DNA of 53,568 nt from Candidatus Zixiibacteriota bacterium (GCA_020344055.1 CP070813.1:763587-817154), one strand, 5' to 3'; shown: positions 36,978 to 46,819, counted from the first letter of the stretch. Notes: generated from the letters alone by a model not told the origin. Made by a program: numbers and translations.

Positions 36978-38576
36978 TCATCTCAAATACTTACGTGGGT
37001 CGGCTATACTGCCTTTAAGCGCCGTCGCCGCAGCTGTGGCGGGGGACGCCAGAAAAATCCCGGAACCCACAGAGCCCGGTTCGCCATCATGCTCGCCACA
37101 GGTAGTAGTCAGGATTTTCTGACCGGGCATAAAAGCACCCTCATAAGAAGATGGACAGGAACCGCATCCGGGATTTACTATGACGCATCCCGATTCCACA
37201 AAGGTTTTTATGATACCCTTATCTATGGCCTCTATCATTATCTTCCTGGAACCGGGAATCACCATCATCCTCAGATCCCGGTTTATCCTCCTGCCGCGTA
37301 GAATTCCCGCCGCCACCTCCATATCGTCTATGCGACCGTTTGAGCACGAACCGAGAACCACCAGATCGATTTTCTTTCCCGCCGCCTCTTCTACCGGAAC
37401 CGCGCGCCCCGCTTCTCCGCCCCAGGATACCTGTGGCGTCAAATAATTGACATCTATTTCCAATACGTTTTCATAAAAGGTGTCATGATCCGATCTTATC
37501 GGCGAGTATCTGGCCTTTGTAATCTTCTTGACATGCCTCATGGCAACATCATCAAAGGGCACTATCGCCGATTTAGCGCCTGTCAATTCGGCGAAACCGG
37601 TCAGAGTAAGTCTCTCCGAAACAGACATGGACGATACCGCCGTACCGTAAAATTCCAGCGACCTATAATTCACGTTCTGCTTCACGAGGTCGCGCATAAG
37701 TTTAAGCATAATATCTTTTGCGTAAACGCCCCTTCCCAGTTTTCCGTTTATAACCACTTTAACAGTGGATGGTACTTTCATCCATATCTTGCCTGTCGCC
37801 CAGAGAGCGGCCATTTCCAGAGAATTTATTTTCGTGGAAACCGCACCCAGGCAACCATAAGAGGTCGCCTGATGATGAGTGCCGAAGGCCAGACTTCCCG
37901 GAAGTATATGTCCGTTTTCAAGAATTACCTGATTGCAGATCCCCTCGCCGATATCATAAAAATTCTTTATTTTCCTTTTCCTGGCAAACTCCCGGATTTT
38001 GCTATGAGCCCTTGAAATCTCCGGGGAAACAGTCGGCATCCTGCTATCCAGTACAATTACAACCCTGGTGGAATCCCATATTTTTTTCGCCCCGAACTCC
38101 TCAAAATAATCTATTATGGAATCGGAATTGTTGTTCGATATCACCAGATCGGGTTCCACATCCACGAACTGCCCGACTTCCACTCTTTTCAGGCCCGCCT
38201 TTTTTGCCAGTACTTTCTGTATTATTGTCTCTTTTTTCGACGATTTTCGCCGGTCGTTGTAGCCCAGGTTTAACTCCAGCTGCTCCAACCTTAGCTGTGC
38301 CGGCTTTTTGGTGATTTTGTATTTCCTGCGCCACTGCCTGAAACCGGCCGCCGTTATGCCGAGCTCCGCCCCGGCCTGCCCATCGTCCCCGAACCGTTCC
38401 CAGTATTCCAGCACCTGCTCGTTCGAATATTTGGGTTGAGAATACGAGCCTATTTTCTTTTTGCTGCGCCAGTACGCCACCAATCGCGCCGGCACGCCGT
38501 AGACCTCGCCTATCTTTTTATCGGTTTTATATTTCCTTTGAAGCTCTAACAGCTCTTTTTTGTTCGGAATTCTCAA
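36978..38576 (-). CDS. Helix-turn-helix / aconitase-family (LeuC-like) fusion protein
   Basis: Residues about 1-105 hold two HTH-like units (KIGEVYGVPARLVAYWRSKK and QAGAELGITAAGFRQWRRKY). From about 115 to 532 the protein is an aconitase-superfamily large subunit, close to 3-isopropylmalate dehydratase. The three [4Fe-4S] cysteines are present (GSCSNGRIDD at about 411, NPGCGSCPSS at about 470 and 473). The substrate-side NRNF motif expected near the C-terminus is replaced by TTTCGEHDGEPGS, and no small (swivel) subunit gene is adjacent. It may be a regulator or moonlighting protein. The TTG start overlaps the HIT gene stop (TTGA). Confidence 0.75.
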   Translation of the reverse strand: MRIPNKKELLELQRKYKTDKKIGEVYGVPARLVAYWRSKKKIGSYSQPKYSNEQVLEYWERFGDDGQAGAELGITAAGFRQWRRKYKITKKPAQLRLEQLELNLGYNDRRKSSKKETIIQKVLAKKAGLKRVEVGQFVDVEPDLVISNNNSDSIIDYFEEFGAKKIWDSTRVVIVLDSRMPTVSPEISRAHSKIREFARKRKIKNFYDIGEGICNQVILENGHILPGSLAFGTHHQATSYGCLGAVSTKINSLEMAALWATGKIWMKVPSTVKVVINGKLGRGVYAKDIMLKLMRDLVKQNVNYRSLEFYGTAVSSMSVSERLTLTGFAELTGAKSAIVPFDDVAMRHVKKITKARYSPIRSDHDTFYENVLEIDVNYLTPQVSWGGEAGRAVPVEEAAGKKIDLVVLGSCSNGRIDDMEVAAGILRGRRINRDLRMMVIPGSRKIMIEAIDKGIIKTFVESGCVIVNPGCGSCPSSYEGAFMPGQKILTTTCGEHDGEPGSVGSGIFLASPATAAATALKGSIADPRKYLR

Positions 38577-39067
38577 CTTGTCTTTCTCAACCGCTCAAAT
38601 CCTGGTTTCAGTCTATCGTAAATCTCCATCATGGAAAAAGACTGTACCCGCGAACTACCTACCGTACATATGAAATTCGCATCCCCCAAAAAGCGCGGGA
38701 CAATATGGATATGAATATGCTCCTTGATGCCTGCTCCCGCCACCGCCCCCAGATTCATTCCGATATTGAATCCCCGTGTCGGCATGGCCTCCCGCAATAT
38801 TTTCAGGCTTTCCCGCGTCAGATCGTTCATTTCGTTCCATTCAAACGAGGTTAGCTTATGAATATCGCCCTTATGAGCCCTGGGAAGCACCAGGAGGTGA
38901 CCAACGTTATAGGGATACTTGTTCATAAAAACCACGCTCTTTTCCGCCCTGTATAAAATTAGATTAGTGCGATCAGACCTCTTCCTGATTCGGTTACAGA
39001 AAACACAACCTTTCTCTTTTGGCCCCAGAATAAAATCGCGACGCCACGCAGCCCATAAGTTTTCCAT
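38573..39067 (-). CDS. HIT family nucleotide hydrolase
   Basis: This 164-residue protein has the histidine triad HIHIHIVPR (about 118-126) and an N-terminal zinc-type motif CVFCNRI, as in bacterial Ap4A phosphorylase/hydrolase-like HIT proteins. It starts MENLWAAWRRDFI, the usual opening of this branch. The likely role is hydrolysis of dinucleoside polyphosphates or AMP conjugates. Its stop overlaps the start of the HTH-aconitase gene. Confidence 0.9.
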   Translation of the reverse strand: MENLWAAWRRDFILGPKEKGCVFCNRIRKRSDRTNLILYRAEKSVVFMNKYPYNVGHLLVLPRAHKGDIHKLTSFEWNEMNDLTRESLKILREAMPTRGFNIGMNLGAVAGAGIKEHIHIHIVPRFLGDANFICTVGSSRVQSFSMMEIYDRLKPGFERLRKTS

Positions 39068-39157
39068 AATATTGTGAATAAGATAAAAATCAAAAAACCC
39101 AAATCAAGGAAATTGTTGATGATGCCGTATTTTATGAAGATCTGTTGTTAAAAAGGC

Positions 39158-41254
39158 CTACAGGCTGATTGTCGAATCCGCCCATCTGTCGTAATGATCG
39201 CGGCTGGTTAAAAGAAGAATCTGATGATCGCTCGACATCCCCTTCAAAAAACCCATGACGTTTTCCAGACGCTGGTTATCATACCCGGAGAAGGGATCGT
39301 CGAGAACAAACAGCGTATTTTTATGCTCCGAAACCAGATCAGCGAGCGCCAGCCTGGCGGAAAGATATATCTGGTCAATCGTTCCGGATGACAATACCGT
39401 TTCCGGATCAACCCAGTCGTTCTTTTCCTCCGCCCACACCTCGAATTTCAGGTTGGATCTGTCAAACCTGACTTTCGAGTATTTACCGGATGTCAGGGTA
39501 TTTAATATATCCGACGTCGTGCCGTTTAAAACCTCGAGCTTGGATTTCAACGCGTTCTGTCTCGCCTCATCTATGCAATCTTTGGTAATCCCCAGGATCT
39601 TGACCTCGGCCTTCAAGGCTTCTACGCGTTCCTTTATCTGGGACTTGCGTTCCAGGTAACAGGCCAGAAGCTCCGATCCGCCTTCGGCGCTTTCTATCTG
39701 CTGGAATAATACCTTCCTCTCCCGCTCGAGATCTTTGGTGCGTTCTTCTATTTCATTGATTATCAATCGCTCTCTCTCCAGCTCCTCCGGCTCCATCGAG
39801 GACTCGGAAAGATTCCCTTTTTCTTTGGACATAGTCTCCAATTCCGAGCCCAATGCCGTCAGCCGTTTTTCAAGCTCTTCCAACGACTTGCCAGCCATTA
39901 ACTTGGAATATTCCTTGCCGGAATCCTTGAATTTTTTGTCCAGTTCCTCGTATTGCCAGAGATGCCTTTTCATCTCCTCCACCGAGGAGACTTTGTATTT
40001 TTTCAGCAGATCGTCCGCCTCCGCTTCCGCCACTTCCAGATTTTTCACGATATCGTTATATTTTTTCAAAGCTTTGTCCGCGTTTTTTGAAAGCATCTTA
40101 CGTTTCTGCTTTCTCGAATTCCATATGGATGATCCTAACAGGAGAATTGAAACCGAACCGGCCAGTACATACCAGATTTCGGGGTAATATTGCGGAAAAA
40201 GATTGGCCGTATGAACCGCTGTAATAGAACCGGAGACCAGAACGCCCAATAATGAAATTGCCGGCCCGAATACTCCGACCTTGAAGCCGTCCAATTCCTC
40301 AATCGCTTCCAGATGTTCCCTCTCCAGCCCGTCTTTCTCGTGACGGTAATATCCCACGGCTGTAGATGCTTCCTCAACCTCCCTTAACTCATCGGGAGTC
40401 ACTTTTCTCATATCCGAAATCTGTTTCTTGAGACCCTCGACTTCTTTATGAAGGCCTCCCGCTTCCGATAATTTCTTTATATACTCCTCCCGCTCCTCAA
40501 GCAATTCCTTTTCCTGATCTTTTACTTTTTTGGCCTCCTGGGCGCAGGCGAATTTTTCCTTCCTGTTTTTATGATCATCACATACGTTCTTATAAGCGGT
40601 CTCTACCTGTACCAGATCGGTCATCTTCGATCTAAGACCTTGGATATCTCTGTTAAGTTTATTGATATTGTAGTCCAGCTCTTCCGTTAACGAATCGGTA
40701 CGGGATATTTCCAGAGTTACCTGAACGATTCTATCGTCTATTTTTTTAATAACATCCGATCCGGCCCTGTCCTCTCTGCCGCCCGTAACCAGGGACTCCA
40801 GCTTATCCTTTATAGCCTCTATGGAGTCTTCTATATGGGTGATTCCTCCCTGCGCCACGCAGGCTGTGGCCTTGAATATCTCTTCGGAAGGTATCCCCGT
40901 CTGGTCCGAAAGCCATTCATCAACCGCCGCGGCATCGTCCCCCGCCAACTTCAGGTCATCACCTTCCAGATTTGATTTGTGATGCCCGAAGTCTTTTATC
41001 AGCTTATAATGCTTCCCCCCGACATTCAAAATAGCCTCCAGAACCGGGGCGTTTTCTCCCCCCCATCGCTTAATTTCGCCCGTCTGCCTGTCGCTCTTCT
41101 TGGGATCCAGGAATAAGGCCGCCGTCAGGGCTTCGACAATCGTGGATTTGCCCGCTTCATTCGGCCCCTTGATTATATTCAATCCGGGGCTGAAGTCACA
41201 TTCGAACGTATCGAACTTGCCGAAATCTTTTAAAAGCAAATGAGAGATCTGCAT
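39158..41254 (-). CDS. SbcC/YhaN-like SMC-type ATPase with internal membrane hairpin
   Basis: This is a 698-residue ABC/SMC-class ATPase. The Walker A motif is GPNEAGKST (K36). Two long coiled-coil arms (about 170-325 and 380-560) flank two hydrophobic segments (about 328-373, GVFGPAISLLGVLVSG and IWYVLAGSVSILLLG). The signature SSGTIDQIYLSARLAL and Walker B LFVLDDPFSGYD are near the C-terminus. No CxxC zinc hook is visible; a membrane hairpin in its place is what B. subtilis YhaN shows. Its partner gene ends 1 bp upstream, but that partner looks catalytically dead. Confidence 0.85.
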   Translation of the reverse strand: MQISHLLLKDFGKFDTFECDFSPGLNIIKGPNEAGKSTIVEALTAALFLDPKKSDRQTGEIKRWGGENAPVLEAILNVGGKHYKLIKDFGHHKSNLEGDDLKLAGDDAAAVDEWLSDQTGIPSEEIFKATACVAQGGITHIEDSIEAIKDKLESLVTGGREDRAGSDVIKKIDDRIVQVTLEISRTDSLTEELDYNINKLNRDIQGLRSKMTDLVQVETAYKNVCDDHKNRKEKFACAQEAKKVKDQEKELLEEREEYIKKLSEAGGLHKEVEGLKKQISDMRKVTPDELREVEEASTAVGYYRHEKDGLEREHLEAIEELDGFKVGVFGPAISLLGVLVSGSITAVHTANLFPQYYPEIWYVLAGSVSILLLGSSIWNSRKQKRKMLSKNADKALKKYNDIVKNLEVAEAEADDLLKKYKVSSVEEMKRHLWQYEELDKKFKDSGKEYSKLMAGKSLEELEKRLTALGSELETMSKEKGNLSESSMEPEELERERLIINEIEERTKDLERERKVLFQQIESAEGGSELLACYLERKSQIKERVEALKAEVKILGITKDCIDEARQNALKSKLEVLNGTTSDILNTLTSGKYSKVRFDRSNLKFEVWAEEKNDWVDPETVLSSGTIDQIYLSARLALADLVSEHKNTLFVLDDPFSGYDNQRLENVMGFLKGMSSDHQILLLTSRDHYDRWADSTISL

Positions 41255-41255
41255 A

Positions 41256-42368
41256 CTACCAGACCTCTCTTCCCGACAACAATGTGTATCCGATTTTCAG
41301 GGATCTCTCGTATTGTTCCTTTTCCGCCCCGGATGCCTGGTTCAGTCTATCCACCATCACCTTGAGATACTGACCGAGAACCGTTTTCTCGTGAACCTTT
41401 ACCTCCGAAATGTTCTGCGGAAGCACCCGGGTTGCATCCTCGAATTGGATGTCCAGAAAATGCTCTTCCAGATCGCTCTGCAATTGTTCGGTGTTCAATC
41501 CCGTCTCCAACAATGTCAACCCGGATAATCTCACCTTTAAAAGGGTACTCTGCCCGGAAAATTCCAGTATCCGGCCTTTCAAATCCTCTATATTATGGAT
41601 CGTATCCATCGGTATATCCACGGTACGCCATTCAAAACCCGGGATCTTTTTTAACTCCACGGAAAGGGACTCGTCCTCCATGTTCACCAGAAGAACGCCT
41701 CCCGAATTCGCCTCCCCCGCCGATAATCCCAGGGGCGAGCCCGACGATACTGCCTTGATGCCCGATTCGCTATATTCTTTAAAATTATCGCCACCGCAAA
41801 CCGCCACATAATCAAATCCAACTGAGGTGAACGGTTTAAGATCGAGCGAATCGCCGGTAAGGTTACCGCCCCTCGCCGATACCGGCACATTCGTAACGGC
41901 AATATGGTATTTCGATGATCTATTTTTCTTCAGAAATTCTATTTGACCCTCCGCTGTCTGACCCGGGCCGACCGGTATCCCGTAAACAGTCATTGAAAGA
42001 TCCGGAATATCTTGAGTGACCGGCGTTTTGCCCGCCAGAATGCGGAGATTTGCCGACGGCGGCGCTACTTTCCAGTAATCCCAGAAACTCCCCTGTTGAT
42101 AACGATCTTTGCTCCCCGGAAACAAAACCGCCGGCGTGTTTTCAAGCCTGATAACTTCCGATACAAAAAAATCAAGCATATTTTGAGAAAGATCCAGATT
42201 GTCAAAAATGTCGCCGGCGAAAATTACCAGATCCGCCTTCTCATCTTTGGCCACGTCTATAGCCGATGAGAATATGGTTTTTATTCCCGCCCTTAACTTG
42301 TTGCCGGCGGCACAATTATCCTCAAAATGCCGGCCCAGGAAAAAACCTGATGTTTGAAGTATTTTCAT
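41256..42368 (-). CDS. SbcD/YhaO-like phosphoesterase, apparently inactive
   Basis: This 370-residue protein has the calcineurin-like nuclease fold and the neighbour expected of SbcD/YhaO. The first motif, normally D-x-H-x-G, reads TSGFFLGR (G8 and F10 replace Asp and His). The second, AGDIFDN, keeps Asp53. GNHD has become GSKD (85-88). The fourth-motif His is missing in HIAVTNVPV, and GHxH has become GGDN (192-195). So at least five metal or catalytic ligands are gone. The fold and capping domain look intact and the frame is open, so it is likely a pseudoenzyme with a structural or regulatory role for the ATPase. Confidence 0.75.
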   Translation of the reverse strand: MKILQTSGFFLGRHFEDNCAAGNKLRAGIKTIFSSAIDVAKDEKADLVIFAGDIFDNLDLSQNMLDFFVSEVIRLENTPAVLFPGSKDRYQQGSFWDYWKVAPPSANLRILAGKTPVTQDIPDLSMTVYGIPVGPGQTAEGQIEFLKKNRSSKYHIAVTNVPVSARGGNLTGDSLDLKPFTSVGFDYVAVCGGDNFKEYSESGIKAVSSGSPLGLSAGEANSGGVLLVNMEDESLSVELKKIPGFEWRTVDIPMDTIHNIEDLKGRILEFSGQSTLLKVRLSGLTLLETGLNTEQLQSDLEEHFLDIQFEDATRVLPQNISEVKVHEKTVLGQYLKVMVDRLNQASGAEKEQYERSLKIGYTLLSGREVW

Positions 42369-42558
42369 ACGCCTATAATGATATCGGCATTAATAAAACG
42401 TTTTTGAAGAAAGGATATATTAAAATAATAATGCCCTGAAAATGGGTCGGACAATCTTAAAATCTTTTAATGGGTTAGATAAAAAATGCGACCCCGGGTC
42501 CCGGATCGATCCGTCGATTATAGAAGAACACGTCTCAAAATGAATCACATCTCATAAA

Positions 42559-43929
42559 TTATTTCCCCGGCGTAAGCCTGCATACCGCCTCTATGTGATA
42601 TGTCTGCGGAAAAAGATCGATCGGAACCGCCTTTTCCAGACGGTAACCGCCCTCCGCCAGCTCCGCTATATCCCTGGCCAGGGTCGCCGGATTGCATGAA
42701 ATATATACTATCTTACGGGGACCGATTTGCAGGATCGATTTGATCGCTTTGGGGTGGCATCCCGCCCTCGGAGGATCCAGTATCATCAGGTCGTATGACG
42801 CCCCCTCACCCGCGGTGTCTTTCAAATATTCCTCCACGTCAGCCACGATAAAACTGCAATTGGACGCATTATTCAATCTGGCGTTGGTTCTGGCATCCTC
42901 CACCGATTCCGGCATCGATTCAATCCCCACCACGTCTCTTACCAGGCCGGAAAGATAAATCGCGATGGTGCCGGTTCCGCAGTAAAGATCCATCATCCTG
43001 TCCAGCTTATCCGGTTCGGCGCATTCGACAACAAGATCATACAGCCTTTTTATCTGATAACTGTTGGTCTGGAAAAATGAATTCGCGGAAATGCGGAACT
43101 CCTTTTCCCCCAGGCGCTCGTGAATATGATCCGCTCCATACAGGACTGTCTCCCTATCCCCTCTGGCTACGTTCGCTTTTTGCGGATTCACCGTATGGGA
43201 TACCGAGACCACATTCTCGAACCTGTGGCCTATTTCCTGGCCGAGCTTCTTGATGATATCGTGATTTCCCTCTCCCGTAACTATATTTACCAGCGACTCG
43301 CCGGTAAATTTCCCCTCGCGGATTACCAGAAACCGCAAGTAACCCTCATGCTTTTTAATATGATACGCCGGCAAACCGAGCTCCGCCGAGCGGTTCCTGA
43401 CAAAATTCACGATTTCATTGGAGCTTTCCGACTGGAGATGGCATTTTCTCAGCTGGAAAACATCCTGGAAACGACCCGCCCTGTGAAGGCCCAGCAGGGT
43501 CTCACCGTTCTCGCCGACATGAAATGAGAATTCCATTTTGTTGCGGTAATAGTATATCTTGTGAGCCCCGATAATCGGCTCCATCGGCGGATCGAGTATT
43601 TTGCCTATGTAAACAAGCGCTTCTCTTAGCTGATCCTCTTTATATTTCTTTTGAATAGAGTATTCCAGGTCCTGCCATTTGCATCCGCCGCAGTAATCAA
43701 AATGCTCGCAGGGCGGCTTAATGCGATACTCCGACGGTTCCAGAAGCTTCTCGATACGGCCCTCGGCGAAATTCGATTTTGTCCTGATGATTCTTACCTC
43801 CGCCATATCCCCCGGCAGACCCCCCTCAACGAACAGCACATACCCCTCGATCTTCCCGATCCCTTTTCCGCCGTAAGCGAGGTTATCTATTTTCACTCTT
43901 ACGATATCGTTCTTTCCGGGTTTGCTCAT
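42559..43929 (-). CDS. RlmD/RumA-like class I 23S rRNA (uracil-C5) methyltransferase
   Basis: This 456-residue protein has an N-terminal TRAM domain (about 7-65), a [4Fe-4S] motif CEHFDYCGGCKWQDL plus a later Cys (RKCHLQ), and a SAM-binding domain with MDLYCGTGTIAIYLSG. The catalytic Cys is in YISCNPATLARD, preceded by LILDPPRAGCHPK. Family members methylate U1939 or U747 of 23S rRNA, or U54 of tRNA; which one is not decidable here. Confidence 0.92.
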   Translation of the reverse strand: MSKPGKNDIVRVKIDNLAYGGKGIGKIEGYVLFVEGGLPGDMAEVRIIRTKSNFAEGRIEKLLEPSEYRIKPPCEHFDYCGGCKWQDLEYSIQKKYKEDQLREALVYIGKILDPPMEPIIGAHKIYYYRNKMEFSFHVGENGETLLGLHRAGRFQDVFQLRKCHLQSESSNEIVNFVRNRSAELGLPAYHIKKHEGYLRFLVIREGKFTGESLVNIVTGEGNHDIIKKLGQEIGHRFENVVSVSHTVNPQKANVARGDRETVLYGADHIHERLGEKEFRISANSFFQTNSYQIKRLYDLVVECAEPDKLDRMMDLYCGTGTIAIYLSGLVRDVVGIESMPESVEDARTNARLNNASNCSFIVADVEEYLKDTAGEGASYDLMILDPPRAGCHPKAIKSILQIGPRKIVYISCNPATLARDIAELAEGGYRLEKAVPIDLFPQTYHIEAVCRLTPGK

Positions 43930-44051
43930 TTACTTTTTCCTTATGGCGCTGCTTTTTGTCGATTTCATTTTACCGGGGAATCAATATCGGCCAAAAAAAT
44001 ATCAATGTCAATTAAGGTTGTTATGAAAAAGTACAAGATTTTACGATAGAC

Positions 44052-45587
44052 TCAGGTGAGCACCCTCAGAAACGATATCCTGCCGTCCCTTTCCATGGTG
44101 AAAATAAGCTTGTTTCCCTTCCCGATCTGAGACATGATGTTGATATAATCGTTCAGGCCGGTAAGCCTGCGCCGCCCGATCTGATATATTATATCACCCT
44201 TCTGAAGACCCCAGGTCGCCGCCGTGGTGGAATCGCCCGCGCCGTAAACCATTATGCCCCCCTCACCCCTGATACCCATATAGCTTTTAATCTTGGGCGT
44301 AATCTCGACCACCTCCAGCCCGAAGCGGTCCGTTTTCCGGGGAGCGTTATTAATAGGAACTTCCTCCGGAACAACCACCAGCGATATCTCCTCATTGCCC
44401 CTGATAATATCGAATCCCAGTGCTCTATCCGGCCGGGCGTAATTGGCCACCTCGGTCCAATCCGAACTATTCCTTATTTCCGTATTGCTCACCGAGTGTA
44501 AAATATCCCCCGGCTTTAACCCCGCCCGTGACGCTGGCGATAGATTGCTAACATAGGAAATATAAATTCCTTGATCCCCGGCATAACCTATGGCAGCGGC
44601 AACCTGGGGGGTGATCTCGCGGACCTGTATCCCTATCCAGGATTTGACAACCTCCCCATACCTCAATAGATCGTTTATGATCATCTTGGCCCTGTTGATC
44701 GGCACCGCGAACCCTATCCCCTCCGAGCCCCGGCTGGACGTGAATATAAACGCGTTAATACCGATCACTTCGCCCAGGGCGTTAACCAAGGGGCCGCCGG
44801 AATTGCCGGGATTGATCGACGCGTCGGTCTGGATCATATTCCGGTACACCGCCGTTTGCCCCCTCTCCAGCTTGATATCCCGGTCGACGGCCGAAATAAC
44901 CCCGACTGTAACCGTCGGTTTGGGATCATCCAGAAGATAGCCGAAGGGATTCCCTATGGCTATGGCCCATTCCCCTATTATCAAATCGTCCGAATCCCCC
45001 AGAACCCCGTTGGGAAAATGAACCGCCGAATCGGAGATTATCTTGACCACCGCCAAATCGGTTACCGGGTCGGAGCCGACCAGTCTCCCCGGAAATTCCC
45101 TGCCGTCGATCAGAGTGACCCTTATCTCCTTTGCTCCTCCCACGACATGGTCGTTGGTGAGGATATATCCTTCGGGATTGATAATCACCCCCGAACCCTG
45201 GGAAAGAACCGGCCGTTCCCTGGTGGGCGGCGGCAGAAACAGAAAATCCCAGAAATCCCTGCCGAAGGGAGAACTGCTTCTCTCCTTGACCATCTGGATA
45301 ACCGAAAGGGAAACCACCGCCGGCGCCACCCTGTCCGCGGCCTTTACGATGGCGTTCCGGCGGGCCATATCTATATCGCTGGTGGCCGATTCCAGTTCGG
45401 AGAGATCCTTCCTTTCCGGCCCGTTTTCCGTATCGGGCAGCATCTGGCTCGATTCGGTTCCCTGGACATCTTTTTCGTCCGGAGATACCTTGGCCTTTCC
45501 AAAATAGCCCAGAAACCAGAACATGGCGGCCGCCCCCAGTACTCCCCCGATCAGGACCGTCAATAATGTCGATTTAAATTTCGCCAT
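44052..45587 (-). CDS. HtrA/DegP-like membrane-anchored serine protease with two PDZ domains
   Basis: This 511-residue protein has one N-terminal helix (about 8-28), an acidic linker, a trypsin-like domain with the triad His in ILTNDHVVGG, Asp in TDLAVVKI and Ser in GNSGGPLV, then two PDZ domains (about 325-410 and 425-505). It acts in the periplasm in envelope protein quality control. The anchor makes it DegS-like in topology, while the double PDZ is DegP/DegQ-like. Confidence 0.94.
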   Translation of the reverse strand: MAKFKSTLLTVLIGGVLGAAAMFWFLGYFGKAKVSPDEKDVQGTESSQMLPDTENGPERKDLSELESATSDIDMARRNAIVKAADRVAPAVVSLSVIQMVKERSSSPFGRDFWDFLFLPPPTRERPVLSQGSGVIINPEGYILTNDHVVGGAKEIRVTLIDGREFPGRLVGSDPVTDLAVVKIISDSAVHFPNGVLGDSDDLIIGEWAIAIGNPFGYLLDDPKPTVTVGVISAVDRDIKLERGQTAVYRNMIQTDASINPGNSGGPLVNALGEVIGINAFIFTSSRGSEGIGFAVPINRAKMIINDLLRYGEVVKSWIGIQVREITPQVAAAIGYAGDQGIYISYVSNLSPASRAGLKPGDILHSVSNTEIRNSSDWTEVANYARPDRALGFDIIRGNEEISLVVVPEEVPINNAPRKTDRFGLEVVEITPKIKSYMGIRGEGGIMVYGAGDSTTAATWGLQKGDIIYQIGRRRLTGLNDYINIMSQIGKGNKLIFTMERDGRISFLRVLT

Positions 45588-45688
45588 ACTTACGGATCTC
45601 CCGCGACTCTATAATATAATATACATCGCAGGTAAGCGAAAGTTTCTAAACTGAATTTCTATTTTCGATTTACCCGGATTGAAAACGA

Positions 45689-46615
45689 TTATAGATCGCT
45701 TCGACACCCGCAGCTTTCGTCCATGCAGCACTCGCATTCCACCTGCAGGGTCACGTGAGAAATGCCGTATTTATCCGATAAAAGGCCCCTTATGGCCTGC
45801 ATAATCTCCCGGGAGGAATGGGTCGACTGGCTCGACGCTGTGATATGGGCCGAAAGGGAAATCCTGGACGATGAGATCGCCCAGATATGAAGATCATGTA
45901 TCGAATTCACGTTGTCCAGCGATTCGATATCCTTTTTCAACACCTCGTAATCGATATTCCCGGGCACCCCCTCGAGGAGGATATTGACGCCTTCCTTCAA
46001 TACCCCGATAGCCCCCATCAGGATAATTATCCCGACCAGAAACGATATAAGCGGATCGGCTATATAGTTGCCCGTAAGAAGCATGATCACCCCGCCGATC
46101 ACGACCCCCACCGAGGCCAGCATATCGCCCATTACGTGCAGGAACGCCGCCCGTACGTTGAGGTTCTCCGTGGCGTGCCCCTTGAGCTTGAAAAGCACGT
46201 ATAGATTGGCCGAAAATCCGGTAACTGCCACGATCAGCATCAACGTTGATTTGATCGGCTCCGGCTCCAACAGACGATGATAGGCCTCATAAAATATGTA
46301 TACCGATAGAAAAAGAAGCGTTGTCCCGTTAATCATCGCCGCCAGGACCTCGCTCCGGTGATACCCGAAAGTCCTTTTTTTGGATGGCGGCAGTTTGCTC
46401 AGCTTGACCGCCAGAAGCGAGAGCCCCAGGGCCATCACGTCCCCGAACAGATGGCCGGCGTCCGACTTGAGAGCCAGGGAATTGGAGAGAAAACCGCCCG
46501 CCAGCTCCATCACGAATATAAGTCCCGTTATCAAAAGGGCGATCGTCAGCCGCTTTTCGATAACCCGGTCTACGGAATGGATAATATGCCCTTTTCCTGT
46601 ATTATGATTATTCAC
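45689..46615 (-). CDS. CDF-family zinc/cadmium/cobalt exporter with Cys-rich tail
   Basis: This 308-residue cation diffusion facilitator has six helices. The transport-site residues are in SDAGHLFGD (helix II) and HVMGDMLASV (helix V), the HxxxD pattern of zinc-type exporters such as ZitB/CzcD. A His-containing cytoplasmic domain follows (NSIHDLHIWAIS). The last 20 residues hold five cysteines (ECECCMDESCGCRSDL), an extra likely metal-binding tail. Confidence 0.93.
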   Translation of the reverse strand: MNNHNTGKGHIIHSVDRVIEKRLTIALLITGLIFVMELAGGFLSNSLALKSDAGHLFGDVMALGLSLLAVKLSKLPPSKKRTFGYHRSEVLAAMINGTTLLFLSVYIFYEAYHRLLEPEPIKSTLMLIVAVTGFSANLYVLFKLKGHATENLNVRAAFLHVMGDMLASVGVVIGGVIMLLTGNYIADPLISFLVGIIILMGAIGVLKEGVNILLEGVPGNIDYEVLKKDIESLDNVNSIHDLHIWAISSSRISLSAHITASSQSTHSSREIMQAIRGLLSDKYGISHVTLQVECECCMDESCGCRSDL

Positions 46616-46819
46616 CCGTTTTTCGCCGATCGGATCCCGAACCTCGTTAGAAATTGCCCGTTTCCCTTTTTAATCCCCAATAATGGCCTTCGATTTAAAC
46701 ATGTTCCCGCGAACCGCATAATAATATATATAATATTATTATCGGAAATATCCCACGCCAAAAATAACCGTTTCGCCTTTTTTTGTGTTTCGGGAACTAT
46801 GATTCCCGAAACAACCCAT

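Noticed and set aside
41256..42368. Annotating the SbcD-like protein as an exonuclease
   Set aside because: At least five metal or catalytic ligands are missing, so activity is not supported by the sequence.
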